A DNA stretch of 6,172 nt from Treponema sp. (GTDB lineage: Bacteria > Spirochaetota > Spirochaetia > Treponematales > Treponemataceae), in contig JAFYDO010000088.1 of NCBI GenBank assembly GCA_017544745.1, positions 1-6,172 of the forward strand, written 5' to 3'. Position numbers and translations under genes: made by a program. Under the pieces are notes generated by a model, which did no database searches, was not told the origin of the DNA, and saw nothing but the letters and a program-made list of their open reading frames with translations. Below are positions 1 to 5,603 of this stretch, one piece after another (position 1 is the stretch's first letter; the number at the start of each line of letters is the position of its first letter).

Positions 1-1
1 A

Positions 2-289
2 ACATTCGGTATCCGCCCAGAAGATCTTAAGTATGTTGAAAAGCCAGCTGCTAAAGATGATATGCAGATGAAGATTACTAACAAGGAACCACTTGGTGCC
101 GAAACACATCTTTATCTCATTTCTAACAAGGGACAGAGCATCATTGCTAAGACAACTGCTGTTGCAGAATTCCGCCTTGGTGACACTGTAAACGTTGTTC
201 CTGATATGAAGAAAGCTAAGTTCTTTGAGATTAATCCAGAAGCTGCAGAAGAATTGAACATCTGTGATACAATCGAAAAGAAGTGGTAA
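2..289 (+). CDS. ABC transporter ATP-binding protein, C-terminal TOBE part (5' truncated by window)
   Basis: This is the last 95 codons of a gene that enters from the left; the reading frame is open from base 2 to the TAA at 287-289. The fragment begins T-F-G-I-R-P-E-D-L, the 'GIRPE' signature that opens the C-terminal regulatory (TOBE/OB) region in MalK/UgpC/MsmX-type ATPases. About 30 residues later comes L-G-A-E-T-H, matching the 'LGAE' turn of the same domain. The end (GDTVNVVPDMKKAKFF) fits the last OB strands. These ATPases sit on the cytoplasmic face of the membrane and power uptake of sugars or glycerol-phosphate. The Walker A, signature and Walker B motifs lie outside the window, so ATPase integrity and substrate cannot be judged. 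The ATG at 61-63 is internal, not a start. A terminator directly follows, so this is the last gene of its transcript. The family is well supported; the exact name (ugpC, msmX or malK) is not. Confidence 0.88.
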   Translation, partial: TFGIRPEDLKYVEKPAAKDDMQMKITNKEPLGAETHLYLISNKGQSIIAKTTAVAEFRLGDTVNVVPDMKKAKFFEINPEAAEELNICDTIEKKW

Positions 290-308
290 TTAAGCATACC
301 GCGTAACG

Positions 309-343
309 AAAGGCATTGTCTAAAAGGCAATGCCTTTTTTTTT
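309..343 (+). terminator. Rho-independent terminator after the ABC ATPase gene
   Basis: A perfect 10-bp stem (AAAGGCATTG at 309-318 with CAATGCCTTT at 328-337) encloses a 9-nt loop. It runs into nine consecutive T residues (335-343). It starts 19 nt after the TAA of the transporter gene. It separates that transcript from the ribonuclease gene, so the latter needs its own promoter. Confidence 0.93.
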
Positions 344-357
344 GTCACGCAATTTTA

Positions 358-363
358 TATAAT
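358..363 (+). promoter_or_regulatory. Candidate -10 element of the RNB gene (possibly leaderless)
   Basis: A perfect TATAAT lies 6 nt before the ATG at 370. With usual spacing, transcription would begin at or within a base or two of the start codon. The position 17 bp upstream (335-340) is only the terminator's T-tract, so the -35 is poor. No Shine-Dalgarno-like purine run lies between the terminator and the ATG. The match is direct; use as a promoter is inferred. Confidence 0.5.
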
Positions 364-369
364 ACTCCC

Positions 370-2250
370 ATGACCAAAAACTCCCTCGTTTTATATAAAA
401 ACCAGCCTGCCGTTGTAAAAGAAACCGACGGTGATAAATATATAATTTCTTATCATAATGGCGAACAGAAGGTCCGCGAAAAAGATATAATTGTGCTGAA
501 CGAGGAGAGTGTTTCCTCTATACAAAAGGTTCTTGAGGCAACCGGTGATGAGGGGCTCACACAAAAATACACTGCATCACTTTTAGAAACTTACGAGCTT
601 CTTATTTCTGAACCAGAAACCGCCCAGGCACCTTTATCATTTTCAGAAATTATTGATTATGCTGCTTCTGACCTTGCGCCGGATAATACCTGGGCTTTTT
701 ACCAGACAGTTTTAAGCATGCCTCAGTTTTGCCAGGATGCAGAGGCTTATAAAAACCAGAAGCTTGTGTTCACACTGCGTACTGCAGACCAGATTGAAGA
801 AATCAACCGCAAAAAATACGAAAAAGAACACGAAGAAGAAATCCGCAAAGCCTTTATTGAGCGCCTAAAAAAACGCGAGCTTGACCTTCCTGCTGACTCA
901 AAGTTTATGGGCGAGGTAGAAGCTTTTGCTCTTTGCCAGACAGATAAATCAAAAGTTCTGGAACAGGCCGGTATTTCTCAGAATATAGAAAAGGCTCACC
1001 GCCTGCTTATAGAAACAGGGATTTGGAGTGAGACTAAAAATCCGCATCCGACACGTCTGGGCTTTAGCTTTGATTCTGCACGCGAACAGCTTGGCGCCAT
1101 GCCAGAAGAAGAAAGAGAAGAGGTTCCATGCACCTGTTATGCCATTGACTCTCCGAATGCTGCAGACCCTGATGATGCAATAGGCTATGACGGCGAATAC
1201 TACTGGGTTTGTATTGCAGATCCTGCCAGCAGTGTTGCTCCAGATTCTTCCATCGATATTGCGGCCCGTAACCGCGGAACAACGCTTTATATTCCCGAAG
1301 GTGCAAGCCGTATGCTTTGCGAAAGCAGCCTTGAAGATTATGCTTTGGGACTTAAAAATCCTTCGTGTGCGCTTGCGTTCAGGCTTAAGATGAATGATGA
1401 GTGCCAGATAGAGGAGTGCGTTGTAAAAAAAGTTCGCGCAAATGTCCAGATGATAAGCTATGAAGAAGTTGAAAAACAAAAGGACAGTGACACCTTCAAA
1501 CCTTTTTATGAGCTTGCCCGCCGGAACCTTGCACGTCGTACTGCCAACAATGCAATTACAATTCAGATGCCCGAAGTAAATATTAAGGTGGACCGTGAAA
1601 CCAAAATAGTAACTGTAGCTCCCGATGTAAAATATGAATCAAACGATGTTGTTCAGGAATTTATGCTTTTGGCAGGAGAGGGCGCCGCACGTTTTGCGTT
1701 TGCAAATAAGATTCCTTTTCCTTATGTAAGCCAGGAATCCCCAAATTTTCCGGATAAGCTTCCCGACGGTTGGGCAGGACAGTTTGCACGTGTAAAATGC
1801 ATGCGTAAGCGTTCTGTAGGAATTACTCCTGCTCCTCATGCGGGTCTTGGCTTGAGTTTTTACAGCCAGGTTACATCGCCTCTGCGCCGTTACGGAGATC
1901 TTATTGCACACCAGCAGCTTCGTGCCTTTATTGACGGTCGCCGTATTTTGGACAAGGACGAAATGCTTGAACGTGTTGCAGCAGGGGACGCCGCAAGTCT
2001 TGCAGCCCGTAAAGCAAGCCGTCTTAGCGAAACCCACTGGAAGCTTGTATACCTTATGCAGAATCCGGAGCAGACTTACAAGGGTTATTGCATAGATAAG
2101 CGCGGTAATGAAACACTCTTTTTAATTCCGGAACTTGATATGCAGACTACGCTCAAGGCCTGCGGGGACGTACAGCTTAATGAAGAAGCAATTCTCAAAC
2201 CCAATAGAATAGATATTACTACACAGGAAGTGACATTTTTGAAACAATAA
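370..2250 (+). CDS. RNB-domain exoribonuclease (RNase II/R family)
   Basis: The predicted protein has 626 residues and should degrade RNA processively from the 3' end, releasing nucleoside monophosphates in the cytoplasm. The RNB catalytic block is clear: AIDSPNAADPDDA carries D260, D266, D268 and D269, the same spacing as the metal-binding aspartates D201/207/209/210 of E. coli RNase II. The second hallmark, TSPLRRYGDLIAHQ, supplies R506, equivalent to the catalytic arginine of RNase II. Ahead of the RNB core are a small beta-rich segment (about residues 6-45, SH3/KOW-like in appearance), a charged helix (about 143-171) and a region that may be winged-helix. The last 60 residues could be a short S1/OB-like domain. 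The N-terminal layout resembles plant/cyanobacterial-type RNB proteins more than E. coli Rnb or Rnr, which begin with cold-shock domains. I chose the ATG at 370; the upstream in-frame TTG at 316 lies inside the terminator hairpin. No Shine-Dalgarno is visible. It is alone in its transcript unless readthrough reaches lysC. Confidence 0.9.
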   Translation: MTKNSLVLYKNQPAVVKETDGDKYIISYHNGEQKVREKDIIVLNEESVSSIQKVLEATGDEGLTQKYTASLLETYELLISEPETAQAPLSFSEIIDYAASDLAPDNTWAFYQTVLSMPQFCQDAEAYKNQKLVFTLRTADQIEEINRKKYEKEHEEEIRKAFIERLKKRELDLPADSKFMGEVEAFALCQTDKSKVLEQAGISQNIEKAHRLLIETGIWSETKNPHPTRLGFSFDSAREQLGAMPEEEREEVPCTCYAIDSPNAADPDDAIGYDGEYYWVCIADPASSVAPDSSIDIAARNRGTTLYIPEGASRMLCESSLEDYALGLKNPSCALAFRLKMNDECQIEECVVKKVRANVQMISYEEVEKQKDSDTFKPFYELARRNLARRTANNAITIQMPEVNIKVDRETKIVTVAPDVKYESNDVVQEFMLLAGEGAARFAFANKIPFPYVSQESPNFPDKLPDGWAGQFARVKCMRKRSVGITPAPHAGLGLSFYSQVTSPLRRYGDLIAHQQLRAFIDGRRILDKDEMLERVAAGDAASLAARKASRLSETHWKLVYLMQNPEQTYKGYCIDKRGNETLFLIPELDMQTTLKACGDVQLNEEAILKPNRIDITTQEVTFLKQ

Positions 2251-2258
2251 ACTATAAT
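2230..2258 (+). promoter_or_regulatory. Sigma70-type promoter of lysC-dapB
   Basis: GTGACA (2230-2235, five of six matches to TTGACA) is separated by exactly 17 bp from a perfect TATAAT (2253-2258). The -35 lies inside the last codons of the ribonuclease gene and the -10 just after its stop. Initiation is expected near 2264-2266, giving a leader of about 20 nt with GAGG at 2275-2278, 6 nt before the lysC ATG. Confidence 0.75.
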
Positions 2259-2284
2259 ATGTCAACTTAAAAAAGAGGAATGTT

Positions 2285-3610
2285 ATGATTGTAATGAAAT
2301 TCGGTGGCTCCAGTGTTGCTAATGCGGAGCGTATTAAGCATGTTGCTTCTATTATCAAGGCTTATGCCTATCGTCGTCCTGTTGTTGTTCTTTCTGCTAT
2401 GGGCGATACCACAGACCATCTTCTTGAAGCAGCAGATAAAGCTGTTGAAGGTACTGTTGATGTTGCAGGTGTAGCAAAGCTTCACGAAGAAACTGCCGAA
2501 GAGCTTGGAATTAATATTGATACAATCGAAGCCCTTCTGGATGAACTTAAACAGCTGCTTACCGGAATTAGCATGCTCAAGGAAGTGAGCAAACGTTCCA
2601 GAGACTATCTTGTTTCCTTTGGTGAACGCATGTCTGTACGCATGATGGCTGCTTACTTAAACAGCCAGGGCATACCTGCAAAATTTCACGATGCCTGGAA
2701 CATTGGTTTTATAAGTGACAGTAATTATATGGCTGCCGAGCTTCTTGACGAAACCTGGGAAAATATTCCTCAGTATCTCAACGGCTACAAAAACGGTGCT
2801 TACGATGATATTCCTATTGTAACCGGCTTTATTGCAAAGGATGCAAAGGGTAATATTACAACCCTGGGCCGTGGTGGTTCAGACCTTACAGCAACTATGA
2901 TTGGCGCTGCTATGAAGGCAGAAGAGGTTCAGACCTGGAAGGATGTTGATGGTATTCTTACTGCAGATCCACGCGTTGTAGCAGAAGCAATGCCTGTACC
3001 GGAAGTTACTTACGAAGAAGCTCAGGAGCTTGCAATGTTTGGTGCACAGGTTCTTCATCCACGCAGTATGCTTCCTGTTCGTAAAACTCAGACCCCGGTT
3101 CGCGTAAAGAACTCTTACAATATCCAGAGCCCGGGTTCTCTCATTGTAGAACAGCACAACGGAAAGGTTCCTCCTGTTTGCGCAATTACAAGTGTAAAGA
3201 ACATTACACTTATTGATATTGTTTCATCACGCATGCTTGGAGCTGCAGGCTTCCTTGCACACGTTTTCAACAACTTCCTCAAATGGAATATAAGTATTGA
3301 CGTAATTGCAACCTCTGAGGTTTCTGTTTCTCTTACAGTAAGCTCAAAAGATAATCTTGAGGGACTTATTCAGGATCTTGAAAAAGCCAGCGAAGTTACA
3401 GTACGCACCGGAAAAGCAATTGTTACAATCATCTGCGATGCCGCACATTCCAGCGCAATCTTAGCCGGCGGATTTGACGCCCTTGCCGACGAAGGCATAA
3501 ACGTCCAGATGATCAGCCAGGGCGCCAGCAAAGTAAACATAAGTATGATAGTAGATGAAGAAGAGGCAGAAGAAACTGTTCGTATTCTTCATAGGGCATA
3601 TTTTAGCTAA
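2285..3610 (+). CDS. lysC: Aspartate kinase, lysine-sensitive AKIII-like
   Basis: The 441-residue enzyme phosphorylates L-aspartate with ATP, the first step toward lysine, threonine and methionine. Its length is close to the 449 residues of E. coli LysC, and it has no homoserine dehydrogenase domain, so it is monofunctional. Kinase motifs run in order: KFGGSS (5-10), SFGERMS (111-117), TLGRGGSDLTA (193-203) and DVDGILTADPR (220-230). Two C-terminal ACT domains follow, at about 306-375 and 378-440. Residues corresponding to the lysine site of E. coli AKIII are kept with a one-residue offset: M317, G322, F323, D339 and T343-S344. Feedback inhibition by lysine is therefore the likely control. 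The ATG at 2285 has GAGG 6 nt upstream; the second ATG at 2294 would clip the first beta strand before KFGG. It shares strand and a 41-nt gap with dapB. Codon use shifts sharply near the 3' end (see findings). Confidence 0.96.
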   Translation: MIVMKFGGSSVANAERIKHVASIIKAYAYRRPVVVLSAMGDTTDHLLEAADKAVEGTVDVAGVAKLHEETAEELGINIDTIEALLDELKQLLTGISMLKEVSKRSRDYLVSFGERMSVRMMAAYLNSQGIPAKFHDAWNIGFISDSNYMAAELLDETWENIPQYLNGYKNGAYDDIPIVTGFIAKDAKGNITTLGRGGSDLTATMIGAAMKAEEVQTWKDVDGILTADPRVVAEAMPVPEVTYEEAQELAMFGAQVLHPRSMLPVRKTQTPVRVKNSYNIQSPGSLIVEQHNGKVPPVCAITSVKNITLIDIVSSRMLGAAGFLAHVFNNFLKWNISIDVIATSEVSVSLTVSSKDNLEGLIQDLEKASEVTVRTGKAIVTIICDAAHSSAILAGGFDALADEGINVQMISQGASKVNISMIVDEEEAEETVRILHRAYFS

Positions 3611-3655
3611 AAGGAGACATAAAATAATTTGCGCGGTTATAAGGAGTTATTATGA
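3611..3655 (+). promoter_or_regulatory. lysC-dapB spacer with two AAGGAG Shine-Dalgarno sequences
   Basis: AAGGAG occurs twice in the 41-nt spacer, at 3611-3616 and 3641-3646. The second lies 5 nt before the dapB ATG and clearly serves it. The first has no ATG at normal distance. It stands 12 nt before a TTG (3629) that opens an 8-codon frame ending in TGA at 3653-3655, overlapping the dapB ATG as ATGA. The Shine-Dalgarno of dapB is certain enough; translation of the mini-frame is speculative. No terminator or good promoter is visible in the spacer, which favours one lysC-dapB transcript. Confidence 0.6.
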
Positions 3656-4431
3656 AAATTGCACTTGTAGGATACGGAAAGATGGGGCAGATGATTGCCC
3701 AGGCTGCAAAGCGTGCAGGCCACGAAATTGTAACAACAATTGATGTTGTTAGCGACGAAGCTATGGTAAAGGTTGCCCAGGGTGACACAGACGCAATTGT
3801 ACGCGCAGTTAAATCCAGTGGGGCAGAGGGAATTATTGAATTTACACATCCTACAGCTGTTCTTAATAATATAAAGGCTTTGCTTCCGCTTGGACTTCCT
3901 CTTGTAGTAGGAACAACAGGCTGGAACGACAAGCATGCAGAAATTGATGCCTACGCAAAAGAAGTTGGCGGGACTCTTATGACTGCAGGAAACATGTCAA
4001 TTGGAGTAAACATGTTCTACCGCATTGTAGAAGAAGCTGCAAAGATTATGTCTCAGTTCAGCGATTACGATGTTGCAATATGGGAGCTTCATCACAACCA
4101 GAAGGCCGACAGCCCAAGTGGAACTGCACTTGAAATTGCACGCCGCGTTCAGGCAGGCTATACAAATAAAACAGAAATTGTTACAGATGCATTCCACGAG
4201 CGTCCAGCTGCAAATCAGCTGCACGTAAGTTCTACACGCTGTGGTAATGTTCCAGGCACTCATAAGGTTTTCTTTGATGGAACCGCCGATACAATTGAAA
4301 TTACTCACACAGCCCGCAGCCGTGAAGGTTTTGCAGTAGGTGCAGTTAATTGTCTGGTAAAACTCGACAGTGCCATTAAGACAGGAAAGCTCGCAAAGGG
4401 CGGTCTCTATAACTGGGAAGATTTGTTCTAA
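3652..4431 (+). CDS. dapB: 4-hydroxy-tetrahydrodipicolinate reductase
   Basis: The 259-residue protein reduces 4-hydroxy-tetrahydrodipicolinate with NAD(P)H in the lysine/diaminopimelate pathway, in the cytosol. The N-terminal Rossmann fold shows GYGKMG (7-12), and an acidic residue (D31) ends the second strand, where nicotinamide-cofactor preference is set. GTTGW (87-91) is the conserved DapB loop. The family signature ELHHNQKADSPSGTAL (145-160) supplies catalytic H147-H148 and K151, with the substrate-binding G157-T158. Length is typical of bacterial DapB, with no truncation. EFTHPTA (63-69) stands where many homologues have DF(T/S)xPE(A/V), a mild variant. The ATG at 3652 has AAGGAG 5 nt upstream and places the GxGxxG motif correctly. 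It follows lysC and is probably co-transcribed with it. Its TAA overlaps the stop codon of the converging membrane-protein gene by 4 bp. Confidence 0.96.
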   Translation: MKIALVGYGKMGQMIAQAAKRAGHEIVTTIDVVSDEAMVKVAQGDTDAIVRAVKSSGAEGIIEFTHPTAVLNNIKALLPLGLPLVVGTTGWNDKHAEIDAYAKEVGGTLMTAGNMSIGVNMFYRIVEEAAKIMSQFSDYDVAIWELHHNQKADSPSGTALEIARRVQAGYTNKTEIVTDAFHERPAANQLHVSSTRCGNVPGTHKVFFDGTADTIEITHTARSREGFAVGAVNCLVKLDSAIKTGKLAKGGLYNWEDLF

Positions 4432-5120
4432 ATCTGCATCAATATTGCGCCTGCACCAATAAGTGCATTTGCTGTTACTACCGTAATTGTAAAAAGAAGC
4501 TTCTCAACTTTTTCTGTGATATCAAAAGGTCTTGTTTTCTGGAAAATAATAAAAACTGTGCCGAACATATATACCAGTGTTCCAAGCAGCATGAGTACAG
4601 CAAAAAGGCGCTTTTCGTAAATAAGGCTTACCAAAGTTGTTATGCCAAATGCAGTAGAAACCGCATATAAAATAAGAGCCGACGCATATTTTGCAAAGCT
4701 CTGTTTTTTAATAAAGATGCAGATTACAATAAATCCCGTAAAATAAACCGCACCCGAAATTATAAACAGCCACTGCGGCACCTTAAAGATTCTATAAACC
4801 GAAACAATAAGCAAAAGCCAGATACATTGAGCTATTACATAAAAGAATTCTTCTGTGAGTTTGACAAACCTGTTTTTATCTCCCAGTGTACAAAGCATAA
4901 ATATAATAGCTGCAAAAAAAGCAAACGAAGAAATAAACATTATGTGGTAAGAGTCGGGCAGATAAACAGCAAGAATCGAATGAATTATTGCAGCCAAAAA
5001 CGGCACCAAAAGCCCCCGCGCCACCTTTTCCAGTACACGTATCCTCTGTACCTGTCCAATAATATATAATATAAGGTCCACACCAAGTAAACCGGCAAAA
5101 ATCCATGTGTAAATGTTCAT
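4428..5120 (-). CDS. Multi-pass membrane protein, YhhN/TMEM86-like (tentative)
   Basis: This 230-residue protein is strongly hydrophobic and shows about eight membrane helices (near residues 4-22, 35-54, 59-79, 91-109, 116-137, 144-166, 171-193 and 206-228), with no signal peptide cleavage site. Helix number, size and a G80-D81 pair after the third helix recall the YhhN/TMEM86 family, whose studied animal members hydrolyse lysoplasmalogen and use two aspartates about 108 residues apart. Here the position of the second aspartate appears to be T188 (in GTLVYMFGT), so either the enzyme is inactive or the family guess is wrong. The family link rests on pattern memory and is uncertain; the coding call is safer, since the frame is long, uninterrupted and antisense to no other gene. 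It starts at ATG 5120-5118 with no Shine-Dalgarno; AT-rich -10-like sequence directly precedes it, so it may also be leaderless. It diverges from padR and converges on dapB. Confidence 0.75.
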   Translation of the reverse strand: MNIYTWIFAGLLGVDLILYIIGQVQRIRVLEKVARGLLVPFLAAIIHSILAVYLPDSYHIMFISSFAFFAAIIFMLCTLGDKNRFVKLTEEFFYVIAQCIWLLLIVSVYRIFKVPQWLFIISGAVYFTGFIVICIFIKKQSFAKYASALILYAVSTAFGITTLVSLIYEKRLFAVLMLLGTLVYMFGTVFIIFQKTRPFDITEKVEKLLFTITVVTANALIGAGAILMQI

Positions 5121-5191
5121 ATATATAATATTAAAAGATTTATTCAGAAAATGGAATAGGTATTTTTTTTATAAAAATTATAATATTCTAC

Positions 5192-5220
5192 TTGACAATA
5201 TATTATATGTGATATAATAT
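5192..5220 (+). promoter_or_regulatory. Promoter of padR and the HAAS-DUF4097 gene
   Basis: A perfect TTGACA at 5192-5197 is followed by TATAAT at 5213-5218 (15-bp spacer) or by the weaker TAATAT at 5215-5220 (17-bp spacer). Either gives transcription starting around 5225-5227 and a leader of about 50 nt. The -35 is perfect. The short spacing to the best -10 suggests a promoter that may be weak unless regulated. Confidence 0.7.
5200..5220. promoter_or_regulatory. Perfect 21-bp palindrome, candidate PadR operator
   Basis: Arms ATATTATAT (5200-5208) and ATATAATAT (5212-5220) are exact reverse complements around a 3-bp centre, GTG. The palindrome fills the space between the -35 and -10 and covers the -10, so a dimeric repressor bound here would block polymerase. 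PadR-family proteins bind such dyads at their own promoters, often AT-rich. The dyad is seen directly; the assignment to this PadR is inferred from position. Confidence 0.55.
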
Positions 5221-5229
5221 TATATATAT

Positions 5230-5255
5230 AGATGCTGAAATAAGTTCAGCATGAC
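5230..5255. repeat. Hairpin-forming palindromic element in the padR leader
   Basis: ATGCTGAA (5232-5239) and TTCAGCAT (5245-5252) form a perfect 8-bp stem around the 5-nt loop ATAAG. It lies a few bases after the expected padR transcription start and about 14 nt before AAGGGGG. There is no T-tract, so it is not a terminator. Read on the minus strand it begins GTCATGCTGAAC, which from memory resembles short palindromic repeats scattered between genes in some bacterial genomes. Its GC is above its surroundings. It could be a dispersed repeat, a second operator or a 5' stabilising stem-loop. Confidence 0.6.
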
Positions 5256-5276
5256 CTTTTACATAAGGGGGCGTTG

Positions 5277-5591
5277 ATGACATTTACAGCTGGTTCTGCA
5301 CTGCTGGATGCTGTTGTACTTTCTGTAGTTAGTCAGGAAGGTACATACGGTTATAAAATCACGCAGGATGTCCGGCAGGTAATGGACGTTTCCGAGAGCA
5401 CGCTCTATCCGGTTTTGCGCAGACTGCAGAAGGACGGACTTTTGGAAACTTATGACATGGAATTCCAGGGAAGAAATAGACGGTACTACAAAATTACTTC
5501 CAATGGAATGATTTTACTTGATAAATACCGCTCGGAGTGGTTAACTTATAAGAGTGGTATAGATAAAATCCTTTTAGGACAGAGCAATTAG
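5277..5591 (+). CDS. PadR-family transcriptional regulator
   Basis: The 104-residue protein is a compact winged-helix DNA-binding protein of the small PadR subfamily, which act as dimers and mostly repress. Diagnostic features are GSALLDAVVLSVV in helix 1, the YGYKITQDV segment, SESTLYPVLRRLQKDGLLE in the recognition helix and turn, and GRNRRYYKIT in the wing, followed by a C-terminal dimerisation helix (LLDKYRSEWLTYKSGIDKILL). The length is normal for this subfamily. The ATG at 5277 is preferred, with AAGGGGG at 5265-5271; a TTG at 5274 directly before it would add one residue. The next gene starts 12 nt after its stop, so the two are an operon. Pairing of a small PadR with a HAAS/DUF1700 or DUF4097 gene is a recurrent arrangement, often linked in Firmicutes to envelope or peptide stress. 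The ligand and target here are unknown; the palindrome at 5200-5220 suggests self-control. Confidence 0.93.
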   Translation: MTFTAGSALLDAVVLSVVSQEGTYGYKITQDVRQVMDVSESTLYPVLRRLQKDGLLETYDMEFQGRNRRYYKITSNGMILLDKYRSEWLTYKSGIDKILLGQSN

Positions 5592-5603
5592 AGAGGTGAG
5601 TAT

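Larger units (their letters stand above)
5124..5221 (+). repeat. Three direct copies of TATAATATT in the divergent spacer
   Basis: The 9-mer TATAATATT occurs at 5124-5132, 5179-5187 and 5213-5221. The first copy lies just upstream of the minus-strand gene's start codon. The third overlaps the padR -10, where continuation to TATAATATTATA makes it self-complementary. The region is so AT-rich that one or two copies could be chance. The set may mark binding sites for the adjacent regulator or simply -10-like sequence. Confidence 0.4.

Noticed and set aside
316..369. In-frame TTG start that would lengthen the ribonuclease by 18 residues
   Set aside because: It lies inside the stem of the terminator, has no ribosome binding site, and the added residues do not look like part of the domain.
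949..1479. Minus-strand open frame of 176 codons inside the ribonuclease gene
   Set aside because: It is antisense to the RNB catalytic core, rich in Cys/Phe/Arg with no recognisable domain, and is explained as a shadow of the real gene.
1639..2037. Minus-strand open frame of 132 codons inside the ribonuclease gene
   Set aside because: It is antisense to conserved RNB sequence including SPLRRYGD, with an unusual composition and no start signal.
2251..2284. Lysine riboswitch upstream of lysC
   Set aside because: Only 34 bp separate the two genes and the likely leader is about 20 nt, far too short for an L-box.
3603..3932. Minus-strand open frame over the lysC-dapB junction
   Set aside because: It covers the dapB start and Rossmann motif in antisense and has no family resemblance.
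4491..4515. Possible terminator downstream of dapB (AAAAAG ... CTTTTT, with AGAAGCTTCT inside)
   Set aside because: The inner palindrome leaves no loop and the outer stem is only A/T pairs plus one G-C; it lies within the membrane-protein coding sequence.
5221..5230. TATATATATA run as a phase-variation microsatellite
   Set aside because: Only five TA units, uninterrupted by other evidence of slippage; it is the natural continuation of the AT-rich promoter.
5274..5276. TTG as the padR start codon
   Set aside because: The ATG three bases later is better spaced from AAGGGGG and family members begin close to it; the difference is one residue.
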